Below, one piece after another: positions 23,178 to 32,794 of a DNA stretch of 64,000 nt (position 1 is its first letter; each line of letters opens with the position of its first letter). The translations under genes and the position numbers were made by a program. Source of the stretch: Ochotona curzoniae (taxonomy: Eukaryota; Chordata; Mammalia; Lagomorpha; Ochotonidae); assembly GCF_017591425.1 (NCBI RefSeq), contig NW_024465885.1, forward strand, positions 46,309,001 to 46,373,000, given 5' to 3'. The notes under the pieces were generated by a model that saw nothing but the letters and a program-made list of their open reading frames with translations, was not told the DNA's origin and searched no databases.

Positions 23178-23186
23178 TGACCCAGC
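23178..23186 (+). promoter_or_regulatory. Second ARE/MARE-like element upstream of CBR3
   Basis: TGCTGACCCAGC contains TGACCCAGC, a second fit to TGACnnnGC, with a Maf-type TGCTGAC half site. It lies 64 bp downstream of the first element. Confidence 0.4.
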
Positions 23187-23491
23187 CCGGTTCGGGTTTT
23201 TGCTCGGAAAGAAGCTCTCCTCGCAGGCAATCGCAGCAGCCAAAGCAGGGATCCACCAGGACCGAGCACTTGGAAGGGGCGGACCCGGGAGGCCAGGCGT
23301 TCCGAAAACCACGGGAGCTCATTGCCCCTCCTCGGAGGGGAGGGACCCAGGCCGGGGGCCTCGTTCTTTACAAGTCAGCACGCTGGATCCCAGCTCTCTT
23401 CCATCAGCCGGAGACCGCTCTCCGCAGAGCGCGTCCTCGAGGATCGCCAGCCGGGTCCACTCTCGGCACAAAGTGTCCCGCGCCTCCAGCC

Positions 23492-23780
23492 ATGTCGTCC
23501 TGCAGCCGCGTGGCGCTGGTCACCGGCGCCAACAAGGGCGTTGGCTTCGCTATCGCACGCGACCTCTGCCGCCGCTTCTCCGGGGACGTGGTCCTCACTG
23601 CCCGGGACGAGTCACGGGGTCAGGCGGCGGTGCAGCAGCTACAGGCGGAGGGCCTGAGCCCGCGCTTCCACCAACTGGACATCACCGACCTGCAGAGCAT
23701 CCGCACCCTGCGCGACTTCCTGCGCCGGGAGTACGGAGGGCTCAACGTGCTGGTCAACAACGCGGGCATCGCCTTTGAGA
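23492..23780 (+). CDS. CBR3: CBR3 coding exon 1
   Basis: This exon encodes residues 1-96 plus the first base of codon 97. It carries the Rossmann-fold cofactor site (TGANKGVG), the Arg38 region (LTARDE) expected to favour NADPH, and the NNAG motif. The start ATG lies in a CCAGCCATGT context and matches the conserved N-terminus. An upstream in-frame ATG at 23270 would add about 74 residues of low-complexity CpG-island translation with no family counterpart, so it is not used here. The donor is GAGA|GTATGT at 23781. Confidence 0.95.
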
Positions 23781-26700
23781 GTATGTATGGGGTCCCGGGG
23801 AGGGGGCACGCCCCTTGGGTACCGGACAGAGAACTTGAGACACCCTCCACTTTCCCGCTTGAGAGATCAGGGAAGGAGACCCACCCGGAGGATGCCTTCA
23901 GCTCCCACCTCGCGGCGGGTTTTCGCTTTTCAGAGTTGGCAGAGAGCGCCGGGTGAGCCCTGCACCCCGCCCGCCCGCCTGTCCTCCCGGGCCTGTGCGG
24001 GCCTGTGCGCCGCCCTGGGCCCTCCCGGGACTGTCAGCCGCGGCTACTGGCAAGAAAAGCGGCCTCCCGTGAGGGGCCCACGCCCTGCTAAACTCATCGG
24101 TTTTCTGTCCCGTCCGAGAACCATCTCCGCCAAGGGTCTGCCTTGGTGCTTTCGCTTTCGCTGAAAACAAGGACGCATTCATAGAAGCCACGAGACAGCT
24201 GCCCCTGGACAGGAAATAAAGCGCAGAAATCGGGCGCGCTCGGGTGCACCCGGGCGCTTTTCAAACTTCAACGGTGCGATGCGCCAAGGGAAAGCGAAGC
24301 TGGAGTCCGCTTCTCCAGGGAGCTTTTGTCGATAGCTCAGGGTGGTTTTCAAAGGCAACTTACAGAAAGGGGGGATTCAAATGATTACACCAATAAGGAA
24401 ACTGTTGAACTGCCTTGGCGCTGGCAGGCACAAAGCCACCAGCACAGACCAGCGTAACCTCTAGTCTGGTGAGGGACAACGATGATGCAGGGATGCCTGT
24501 CTTCCTTGGCCATGGGCGCACACTCCAGCTGCAGCTGCGCGGCTCCTGTGCTTACACCTGTGACCCAGCCAGTGAATTTGCTGAGGGATCAGGCGGGGTT
24601 CAGGGCGGAGCCGACAGCCCCAGAGCGGCGTCAGCTGGAAGATAATCCCCCCAACCTCCGCCCCGCCCAGGAGGGACTTGAGTGAATTGGAATTCTCAAA
24701 AGGTGAGGCTCCTGGACGCTGATGAGCAACACTGCAGCCGGCAACCTGCTGCTTCAAAATGGGCATGTAACAGAATCCCAGGTATTTTTAAAAGTTCGTG
24801 GGAAAATGCAAAAACAAAAAAGTTTGCTTTAGTGCAAAGCATTATTGAAATCCAGGCAGCTTTTTTCCTAATAGACATTGAGCGCGGTCTTGCATCAAAA
24901 TGACCCTATTTTTCATCCATTTTCCATAAAATTATTTAAAGTTTCCCATAGAATTACTTTACGTCAGAAGGACAGAGATCTCTCAAGCGTTGATTCATTC
25001 CCCATATGGCCACACCAGCTGGAGCTGAGCTGGACCAAAGACATGCGCTGGGAACTCCATGCAGGTGCCCCATGTGCCAAGTGGAGGCCAGTACTTGCTT
25101 CATCATCTGCTCCCCCCTCACCACCAGTGTGCGCATGAGCAAGGAGCTGAGCCCGGACGCAAGCCTTGGCATCACCGTGACGCAGGATGCGTCTCCTGCA
25201 TCCCAAGCTTTGTCTTCACTGCTGTGCCGAGTGCGCTGCCTTCCCTGGGCTTAGGGGAGTGCTCTCAGACCTCCCATGCTCCAGCCAGTTTGAGAAGCGG
25301 TGTCCAAGCCAGCTGTCCACAAAACGTGGCCGAAAGACCAGTGGCTTGCCTTCCATGGAGAACTTAGTAGAAATTCAAAATCTGGGGTCCCCACCCCGGA
25401 TTTTCTCACAGAAACTCTGCAAGTGAGGCCCAGAAAGAAGTGTACTAGCAGGCACTGCAGGTGAATCGGCGACACACCCACAACTTACTGACTTAAAAAT
25501 TGCTTCAGGGCCAGCACAGTGGCTCAACAGGCTGATCCTCCATTTTGCAGTGCCGCCATCCCATACAGGCACCGGTTCATGTCTTAGCTGCCCCACTTCC
25601 CATCCAGCTCCCTGCTTGTGGAAAGGAAAGCAGTAGAGGACGGCCCAAGGGTTTGGAACCCTGTATTCACGCAGGAGACCTGGGATAAGCTGTTGGTCCC
25701 TGATTTGGATCAGCTCTGCTCCGGCCATCGTGGCCATTTCAGGAATGAATCAGCTGATAGAAGATCCTCTCTCTCTTTCTCGACTCTTTCTCTCTGTAAA
25801 TCTGCCTTTCAAATAAATAAGTAAATCTCAAAAAAAAAAGTTTCTCGGTTACCCATGTTTCTTTGAATTGCTTACCCACAGCTCCACCATGTCCTATGAC
25901 TTCCGGAAAAAGTTTAAATGATGTTTTCCATGTCTGCTTCTGTGCCTGAAAGGTGATGACCCAACGCCTTTTGACATCCAAGCAGAGCTGACGATGAAGA
26001 CAAACTTCTTTGCCACAAGAAGCGTCTGCACCGAATTGCTGCCGATAATGAAGCCTCATGGTGAGCCGGGATAGCGGGCTGTGCTGTGGCGTCTCTGAGT
26101 CAGCCTCAGGCTCCCAGCACAGGGCCACCCCGGGGTGCTAACTGTGTCATCATTTGATCATTTCAGCCACATATATGGGAACACATCTCCATGCTTTCAG
26201 AAATCATGCCATGAACTCAAACCTCAAATGACAGGTTATTTCAAGTTTACAAACACCGTGAGCTCCAATCAGTCTCAGTGAATCCTCTGACCCATTAAAA
26301 GAGAAGGAAAAAGAATACTTACTTTTAAATATTTATTTCAATTTGTTTACAAGTCAGTTAAACAGAGGAGAGACAGAGGGGGAGAGAATTACCACCTGCT
26401 GGCCCACTCCCCAAATAGCTAAAATGGCTGGAGGTGGGACAAAACCAGGAGGAAGGAGCTTCTTCCCGGTCCCTCACGTGCATACAGGGACCCCAAGCGC
26501 TTGGGCTACCCTCTGTTGCTTTCCCAGGTCCGTTAGCAGGGAGTGGAACAGCTGAGACAAGAACCAATGTCCATCTAGGACACTGGTATCACAGATGGAG
26601 GCTTAGACCCCTAAGGGATTTAATTTTTATTTTTTATATTAGCTCTAAGGGCCTGACACAGTAGCCTAGTGGCTAAAGTCCTCACCTTGTACGTACTGGG

Positions 26701-29700
26701 ATCCCATATGGGTGCCTGTTCGTATCCTAGTTGCTCCACTTCCCATACAGCTCCCTGCTTGTGGTCTGGGAAAGCAGTTGAGGATGGCCCAAAGTCTTGG
26801 AGCTCTGCATCCATGTGGGAGACCTGGAGGAGGCTCCTGGCTCCTGGCTTCAGATACCCTCAGCTCTGGCTGCTATAGCCACTTGGGTAGTGAAGCAACA
26901 GATAGAAGATCTTCCTCTCTGTCTCTCATCCTCTCGGAATATTTGACTTTCCAATAAAAATAAAATAATCTTTAAAAAAAAACATTAGCTCTGATATGTA
27001 AGAGGAGACATTTGATATTTGTCCTTCTGGGTCTGGCTTATTTCACTCAACATGAAGTCCTCCATTTGCATCCGTTCGTTGCGAGTGGTAGAACTTTGCT
27101 CTTTCTTATAGCTGAGTAAAGTCCCACAGTGTTCAGGTACCGCCTGTGGCTGACCACTCACCTGGTGATAGCACGTTGGTTGACTCCATGTTGTGGCTAT
27201 TGTGAACAGTCTGTTGAAAACATGGGCTACAGGCATTGCTGTGACCCCACGTGCCCGTGTCTTCCGGGTGCATGGCCGCTTGTGATGTTGCTGGTCATAT
27301 GGCAAGTCTATTTCTAGATTACTTTTTCAAGAACTCTCCACACCATTTTCCCCAGTGGCTGCGCTCATCGGCCTGCGCACCAGCACTGCGTCCATGTTGC
27401 CCTGCTCCGCAGCCTCACCGGCGCCCGGGACTCTGCCTTTGGATCTCAGCCATGCTGACAGGGGTGCAGTGATTTCCTGCAGAGTGCCTGCTGCATGCCA
27501 GCTGGTGTGCCAGGGGCTGGTGATGCAGGGAGGGGCATGGGGTAATAGGAGGTGCGATGGAGGTAGCTCGGAGGGAGGGGGAAGGACAGCAAGCTTATTA
27601 TTTTTCCCAAAACATTCCCCATGAGTCTTAAGGAAGAACTCGTGGTTCTTAAGAAACATGTGCTTTCCTTAATTTAACAGTTTGAGTAACCATTATCTCC
27701 AAATATCAAACAAGTAGAGATTTAGTCATTATTTTAATTGAAAGGCCACAACAGGCAGGACTGGTCCAGTCCACAGTCAGGAACCAGGAGTCCGTCCTGA
27801 TCTGTGACACAGCGGCAAGCACTTGGGCCGTCCAGGCACATTAGCAGGGGACTGGATTGGAAGTGGAGCAGCTGGGACTTGAACTGGCACTTTGATGGGG
27901 GATGCCTGAATTTCAAGCAGTGGGTTAACCACTACACAACAATATCAGCTTGTGGATACAGGGGGAAAATGGGATTTCCACAGGTATATGGTGAAAGCTG
28001 TGCCTCACTGCTGCTTCCGCACTCACTGCTAACCCTCTCATTCTCTCTTGGGGTGGGATTGTCAACCACCTGCAGGTGGAGTTGCAGGTGTTGCCCAAAG
28101 GAAGTTTAGCTGCAGATACCTTGAGTTGGTGAAGGCCCCTGCCAAGAGGAGGACGTTTTTAAATGTAAATCTAAGCAGATAGAAATGCGCATGCTTTACA
28201 GTTGTCACACAAGAAGCAGCATCTACTGCAACGGCTGACCCCTTACTCTTTCATGGTCTATATTCGGAGCTCTTTCCAGATAACAGCAACCTTCCTCACT
28301 CTCCTTCGGCCGCCTAGGGTTCGTTTGTTATACCTTTGCCAAGTGGCAGGAGGTCATCCCCTCCCACTAAGCCTTAGAGTCATGGAATTTGAGAGCTGCC
28401 AGGTGTGGAAGAAACCTTGCATGCTTACCCTTCCCAGCTAGGAAAGGTGGGGCCCAAACAAGTGGGTGCAGAGAGATCTGGCCACAGTAGCTAGGTTCCT
28501 CAGCTCACCACCCCACCCAGTTAGCAATCTGTTCTAGTGAGACAGCAATGACAGAAACCAGGAGCCCCGGGGCTAACCCTGCGCAGTCCAGTGATGCCCT
28601 TCAATCTGCTCTCCGTGGCATAATTTCTCGCAACAGGAACCTCACCTTTGCAACATGGGGAATCCACATGACTTTTCCAGCAAGCCTTGTGTTTACCTGA
28701 GGTCCCCATTGCCTTTTTGATTTGTGGGGAAATCATCTTGTTCACATACTAAAAAGGATTTAAAAGCCATTCAAAATCTCACAGCAAGGTCTGTGCCGCT
28801 CAAGAGGAGTGGGTATTTGTAGGTTGACACCCTGGGAGCCACTAGGGGGAGCCTCTTGCCCACTCTTTCCTGGATGAGCCTGCAGCTGTCTCTGCAGCTG
28901 TCTCTGGAGCTGTCTCTGCAGCTGTCTCTGGAGTCCCATGAGCTCAGTTCAGGCGGGTGTGGGTGCAGCCCTTGTCCCGGAAGATTGGACTGCTCACCCA
29001 GGGCTGTGGCTCAGGGCCCATCTCCTTCCTTGGGCAGTATTTCCATCAAGTAGTTTCTGTTCCTTGTGTGCCTTCTCCTTTTCTCTCTCCCTTTTATGTT
29101 CCAACCTGGGAACAGCTAAGCAGTTGACAATCAAGATGGTTAAGAAATGCCACAAAGTAATGATCTAGTTCCCACCCACCTCCTGTTCCCCCCAAAAAAG
29201 ACCATTGTCAAATACTATAGATTAAATGGACTGACTGAAGTGCAATTCAGCTTCTCACACCAACCCTGGATTAAAGCAGAAACTGCCAGCACTGGCACAG
29301 TGGTGTAGTGACTTAAGCCTCCACCTGTGGTGACAGCAGCCCCAGCTCCTCCACTTCCCTTCCAGTTCCCTGCTTGTGTCCCGGGAAAGCAGCAAAAATG
29401 GCCTAAGTCCCTGGGGCCCTGCACCCATTTTGGGAGACCAGGAAAAAGTTCCTGGCTCGCGGGCTCAGTTCAGTTGTGCCGTGACCATTGAGGCCATATG
29501 GGCAGTGACCCAGAGGATGGAAAATCTCTCTCTCTCTCCTCTCTCTGTAACTCTGCTTCTCCTATTTAAACCAAAAAAAAAAGGGGGGATGTGCCTGGAA
29601 TGATAGCCCAAAGGCTACATCTTTGCTTTGCACATCCGGGATCCTATATGGACACTTTCACTTCCCATCCAGCTTCATGCTTCTGACCTGGGAAAGCAGT

Positions 29701-31934
29701 AGAGGATAGTTCAAAGCCTTGAGACTCTGTACCCCTGAAGGAGACCCAAAGGAAGTTCCTGGCTCCTGGCTTCAGATCGGCCCAGCTCCAGCCATTGTGG
29801 ACATTTGGGGAGTGAACCAGGGGACAGAAGATCTTTTTTGTCGGTATCTCCTTCTCTCATAAAATCTGCCTAATAAATATGAATGAATCTTTTTAAAAAA
29901 TACCTGAAGGAACAGTATTGAGACAAATAGAGACAGTTTATGTGGATATTGTTTTTAGCACCTGGTGTTGGACAGCTGCCGCTGTCTTGAGCATATTTAT
30001 AACTGTGGCCATGCAGCTGAGCGCCCTGGCTGCCAAAATGCACTCAACTATTCGATATGGAAAGTGTATGAGGATCTACAACTGACAGAAAGAGAGGGCA
30101 AGAGGGCCGACACGGGGGCCCTGGGGGTAAATCCAGGTAAGGGATACGGGCATTGAAACGTTCTTGCAACTTCTTTGGGTTTTTCCAATTTTTTTTCAAA
30201 ATTCAAAATTAACAAAACAAAATATATGTGAGAGGTTTCAAAAAACCTCCATGGAAAATGCATATTGCAAATCAAATAAAGCTACATGGATTTCAAAATT
30301 GTTTTTTGCACCCAAGCATCTCCCTCTGGGATCGGCCCGTGAGATGCCCTAGGGGATGTGTGTCCACAGGCTACCACGGGCAGATAAATGCGGCTCGGGA
30401 AAGGAAATAAAAGCCAATGACTCAGCTTCATGGCTGAAATGCCAGCCACTCACTCTGTGGGCGTTGACAGCCTTCTCCAGCCCGATGCCAACCTCCCAGG
30501 AATGCAGGTTCTGGGAAGCAGTGGTGGCAGTGACTGAATCCAGCTCCCATTGCACAGCCTAGGGAGGGAAGCAGTAGATGAGGGCGTATGTTCACGCTCG
30601 CTCGCTCGCTCTCTCCTTTCACTCCAGATCTCTGTTCATGGTCTGGAATGGCAGCAGAAGACAGTTCAAGTACTTGGGTCCCTGCGCATGTGTGGGAGAC
30701 CCAGCTGAAGCTCCTGACCCCTGGCCATCTGGGGCGTCAACCAGCAGGTGGAAGATCTCTGACCGTCATGTTTTGCTGCTGGAGAAAATAAAAATTCCAA
30801 TGACCTACTTAATGGTTTTGGGGAAATTATGATGTGGTTTTAGCTCATCTATGGGCAAAATTGTGCTTTCTGGTAGTTATAAATAATTAACAACATATGA
30901 ATTCATAAATTCATTGATCAAATACCAAATGCCTTAATATCAGTGTTCAAATAAAAAGATTAATGAGATCAACCCGAGTTGGAGAATTGACCTCCTCCAG
31001 GTTCCCCCAGGGATGGACAAGGGTGTCCTCAGGTATTGCCTCACCTGGGATTTGACAGTCAGGGAGGCAGGTGGCTACCCGCAGCCTTAACGTATTATCA
31101 ATCTAGGGGGGTGCAGAACTGTAAGCTTCCACGAGAGGGCACTGTCTCTCAGAAAGCCACTTGGCTATCGCTTGGGGTGTATGTGTTTGAGAAGGGGTGC
31201 CTCCCAGCTGGTGGACCTACTGCAGACCCTCAGTACACTCCTCCATGGGAAGTCATTGCAGAGGGGCCCCGCGTGGCTGATGGCAGTGCCTCCTTCCCCT
31301 TGGGAGAACATTTATCTTGTCCAAATAAATGTTACAACGCCCGGGTGCACAGATGTTATTCCTCCTGGAGTGGCCAGCAATGAAACCCACGCTGCTTTGA
31401 GGCTGTGTCTGGTGTCCCCATTGGTGGTGGCATCTGGTGACGTGTGTCCCTCTCTGTGCTCTTGTCTCAGGGAGAGTGGTGAACATCAGTAGCCTGCAGG
31501 GTTCCAAAGCTCTAGAAGAATGCAGTGAAGACCTGCAAGAGAAGTTCCGATGCGAGACGCTCTCGGAGGGCGACCTGGTGGACCTTATGAAGAAGTTTGT
31601 GGAGGACACAAGGAACGAGGTACACGAGAAGGAAGGTTGGCCTGATTCTGCCTATGGGGTGTCCAAGCTGGGGGTCACGGTCTTGTCGAGAATCCTGGCC
31701 CGGCGCCTGGATGAGAAGCGAAAAGCCGACAGGATCCTGCTGAACGCGTGCTGCCCGGGGTGGGTGCAGACAGACGCGGCTGCGGACGAGGGCTGCAGGA
31801 CTGTGGAGGAGGCAGCCGAGACGCCCGTGTACTTGGCCCTCCTGCCTCCGGACGCTACGGAGCCTCAGGGCCAGCTGGTCTGTGACAAAGTCGTGCAGAA
31901 CTGGTGGGCATCTGCTTTGCAGCTCCACGTGTAA
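23492..31934 (+). CDS. CBR3: CBR3, carbonyl reductase 3 (three-exon gene, coding span)
   Basis: The coding sequence joins 23492-23780, 25953-26060 and 31471-31934 (861 nt, 286 aa). It encodes a cytosolic NADPH-dependent short-chain dehydrogenase/reductase (SDR21C) that reduces carbonyls such as quinones. The sequence shows the cofactor motif TGANKGVG (residues 11-18), NNAG (89-92), catalytic Asn114, Ser140, Tyr194 and Lys198 (YGVSK), and the CCPGW loop at 226-230. CBR3 is preferred over CBR1 because of the start MSSCSRVALVTGAN, Cys4, the NISSLQ segment, the GDLVDLMKKFVEDT block, Val244 and the ATEPQGQLV end. The 8.4-kb span also fits CBR3 better than the compact CBR1, and DOP1B follows downstream as in human. 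Both introns are GT-AG and split a codon after its first base. The human protein ends at Trp277; here the frame continues for nine more residues. No frameshift or internal stop is seen. Confidence 0.95.
24148..24159 (-). promoter_or_regulatory. ISRE-like (IRF) site in CBR3 intron 1
   Basis: On the minus strand the 12-mer reads GAAAGCGAAAGC, which fits the interferon-stimulated response element consensus GAAASYGAAASY at every position. It lies about 370 bp inside intron 1, still within the CpG island. Confidence 0.4.
24952..25205 (-). mobile_element. Highly diverged SINE in CBR3 intron 1
   Basis: TTGATTCATTCCCCATATGG, CTGGAGCTGAGCTGGACC and AGCAAGGAGCTGAGCC retain the SINE order. Confidence 0.6.
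25507..25838 (+). mobile_element. Lagomorph SINE in CBR3 intron 1
   Basis: GGGCCAGCACAGTGGCTC through AATAAATAAGTAAATCTC plus a poly-A. Its tail ends 114 bp before the exon 2 acceptor. Confidence 0.92.
25953..26060 (+). CDS. CBR3: CBR3 coding exon 2
   Basis: This 108-nt exon completes codon 97 (Ser) and encodes DDPTPFDIQAELTMKTNFFA and onward to KPH at residue 132. It includes catalytic Asn114 within the TNFFATR helix. The acceptor follows a pyrimidine-rich tract ending CTGAAAG, and the donor is CATG|GTGAGC. Both junctions keep phase 1, which agrees with the known gene structure of carbonyl reductases. Confidence 0.95.
26322..26618 (-). mobile_element. Lagomorph SINE in CBR3 intron 2
   Basis: AAATATTTATTTCAATTTG, CCACTCCCCAAATAGC and TTAGCAGGGAGTGGAACAGC mark a diverged copy. 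Confidence 0.85.
26647..26983 (+). mobile_element. Full-length lagomorph SINE with target-site duplication
   Basis: Flanked by ATTAGCTCT at 26638-26646 and 26984-26992. Inserted next to or within a LINE-1 3' end. Confidence 0.95.
26993..27435 (-). mobile_element. Old LINE-1 3' region in CBR3 intron 2
   Basis: GGTCTGGCTTATTTCACTCA, TTGTGGCTATTGTGAACAGT, GTCATATGGCAAGTCTATTT and TTTTCCCCAGTGGCTGCGCT are the complement of eutherian L1 3' ends in the standard order. Confidence 0.85.
27728..27952 (-). mobile_element. Diverged SINE, partly deleted
   Basis: GGGGACTGGATTGGAAGTGG and GGTTAACCACTACACAAC identify the left half. The tail half is shortened. Confidence 0.75.
27953..28388. other. Unassigned CBR3 intron 2 sequence
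   Basis: No exon or repeat recognised. Confidence 0.4.
28389..28510 (+). mobile_element. Possible old mammalian interspersed repeat
   Basis: GGAATTTGAGAGCTGCCAGG, then AGGTGGGGCCCAAACAAGTG, resembles an ancient DNA transposon or MIR-class core. The match is weak. Confidence 0.35.
28511..28879. other. Unassigned CBR3 intron 2 sequence
   Basis: No exon or repeat recognised. Confidence 0.35.
28880..28933 (+). repeat. 12-bp minisatellite with repeated CAGCTG
   Basis: About 4.5 units of AGCTGTCTCTGC/G in tandem; three units carry the E-box CAGCTG. It sits in CBR3 intron 2. Confidence 0.85.
28934..29285. other. Unassigned CBR3 intron 2 sequence
   Basis: No exon or repeat recognised. Confidence 0.35.
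29286..29584 (+). mobile_element. Lagomorph SINE, first of two abutting copies
   Basis: Starts CAGCACTGGCACAGTGG and ends in a (CT)n and A-rich tail. A second SINE begins at its tail. Confidence 0.88.
29585..29905 (+). mobile_element. Lagomorph SINE, second of two abutting copies
   Basis: Starts GGATGTGCCTGGAATGATAG right after the A-tail of the preceding SINE. Insertion into an existing SINE tail is the likely cause. Confidence 0.88.
29906..30529. other. Unassigned CBR3 intron 2 sequence
   Basis: No exon or repeat recognised. Confidence 0.35.
30530..30800 (+). mobile_element. Diverged SINE with (GCTC)n
   Basis: TCAAGTACTTGGGTCCCTGC and GGAGACCCAGCTGAAGCTCC mark the right half. A short (GCTC)n lies at about 30596-30612 where the element is rearranged. 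Confidence 0.65.
30801..31470. other. CBR3 intron 2, SINE-free 3' end
   Basis: No repeat recognised in the 670 bp before exon 3. Confidence 0.4.
31471..31934 (+). CDS. CBR3: CBR3 coding exon 3, with C-terminal extension
   Basis: This exon encodes residues 133-286 and the TAA stop at 31932-31934. It holds the Ser140 (NISS) and Tyr194/Lys198 (YGVSK) catalytic residues, the GW230 loop and the conserved tail ending DKVVQNW277. The codon after Trp277 is TGG (31905-31907) where a stop is expected, so WASALQLHV is added before the next stop. The acceptor is CTTGTCTCAG|GG. Two family-conserved positions differ: Ala235 where Met follows TD in relatives, and EEAAETP (residues 245-251) where relatives have EEGAETP. 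Confidence 0.95.
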
Positions 31935-32794
31935 TACATGCCTGTGGGGCGGGGAAGGCTGAGCCAAGTCTGGCCTTGAGCAGGAACGACCATGAGACTC
32001 CCCAGGGAGGCGGGGCATCTGGAACTGATCCACTCTGCGAGGCTTGAAGTCTTGGGCCCCAGAAAGAACGAACTCTCATAGGTCAGCGGCCATCACCATC
32101 AGCCAGAAGGCTTAGCCCCAGCCCCCAGAGTTCCATATTCGGTTTTGCACTCAAATCCAAGAACTAACAATTCTGGCACCTTTCCCTGTGCCATTGGGTC
32201 AGGGCAAGGGGGCCATCTGGAGGATGAGTGGTCCTGGCCTTGGACTCAGGTCCCAGGCATTCTCCTGTTGTGTCCCGCTGTTTCTTAGCTTGTCGATTCT
32301 GCAAGGATAATGATTTATCCTCCATCCCCTTAGCTCAGCAGCCCTTCTTCCTAACTCATCCTGCTTTGTGGTATTTGAGTATATTTTTATGGATTCTGTC
32401 CCAGGATAAAAATAATTGCAACAAATTCAAAGATCCTAATTGGTTTTTATTTTCAGTTCTAGGATTGAGCTGTGGCTCCTATAAAAGAGGGGCGTGTTTG
32501 CGGGAGCCAGAGGAGATTGGGGTGCAGACAGAGAAGGGCTGAGACAGCAGAGGCAGAACAAAAAGCAGATTGTTCAAAGTTACTTTTCTTGCAAAGGTGA
32601 GAGCAGGGAAAACTTCCTTATTGTGCCAGCTAACACTGGGTCATTTGGCGATCTATCATCTCTGTTCCGGTTGCTCCAGAGCTTCGGTAAACAGCATAGC
32701 CTTTAGTTTGGTGACACGGGACATTAGCACAAGAAGGATGGCTCGCTTGCACCAAGGGCAAGAACTCACTCCATACCAAGGAATGTCTATGCAT
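31935..32794 (+). other. CBR3 3' UTR and downstream intergenic sequence
   Basis: No AATAAA or ATTAAA was found between the stop codon and the next SINE. Only variants such as GATAAA (about 32404) and TATAAA (32480) occur, so the mRNA 3' end cannot be placed from sequence. Confidence 0.4.
32430..32600 (+). promoter_or_regulatory. Orphan TATA/CCAAT promoter-like module with downstream splice donor
   Basis: An inverted CCAAT box (ATTGG, about 32438) precedes TATAAAAG at 32480-32487. About 110 bp downstream is a good splice donor, GCAAAG|GTGAGA (GT at 32597). Together they look like a core promoter and a first exon, 550 bp beyond the CBR3 stop codon. It could be a degraded LTR or a non-coding RNA start. 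No protein-coding frame of note follows. Confidence 0.35.

Larger units (their letters stand above)
23050..24320 (+). promoter_or_regulatory. CBR3: CBR3 CpG-island promoter, 5' UTR and start of intron 1
   Basis: The stretch is CpG- and GC-rich compared with its surroundings and contains no SINE. No TATA box is visible in the 150 bp before the start codon, which is typical of a CpG-island promoter. The transcription start cannot be fixed from sequence but is probably within about 150 bp upstream of 23492. Candidate regulatory sites inside it are listed separately. Confidence 0.75.

Noticed and set aside
23270..23491. Upstream in-frame ATG that would extend CBR3 by 74 residues
   Set aside because: The extension has no family counterpart, and the conserved N-terminus starts at 23492.
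23071..23778. 235-codon open frame overlapping CBR3 exon 1 in another frame
   Set aside because: It reads through the CpG island out of frame with the conserved CBR3 protein; its length follows from GC content.
28856..29053. LQLSLELSLQLSLE repeat peptide
   Set aside because: It is a translation of the 12-bp minisatellite in an intron.
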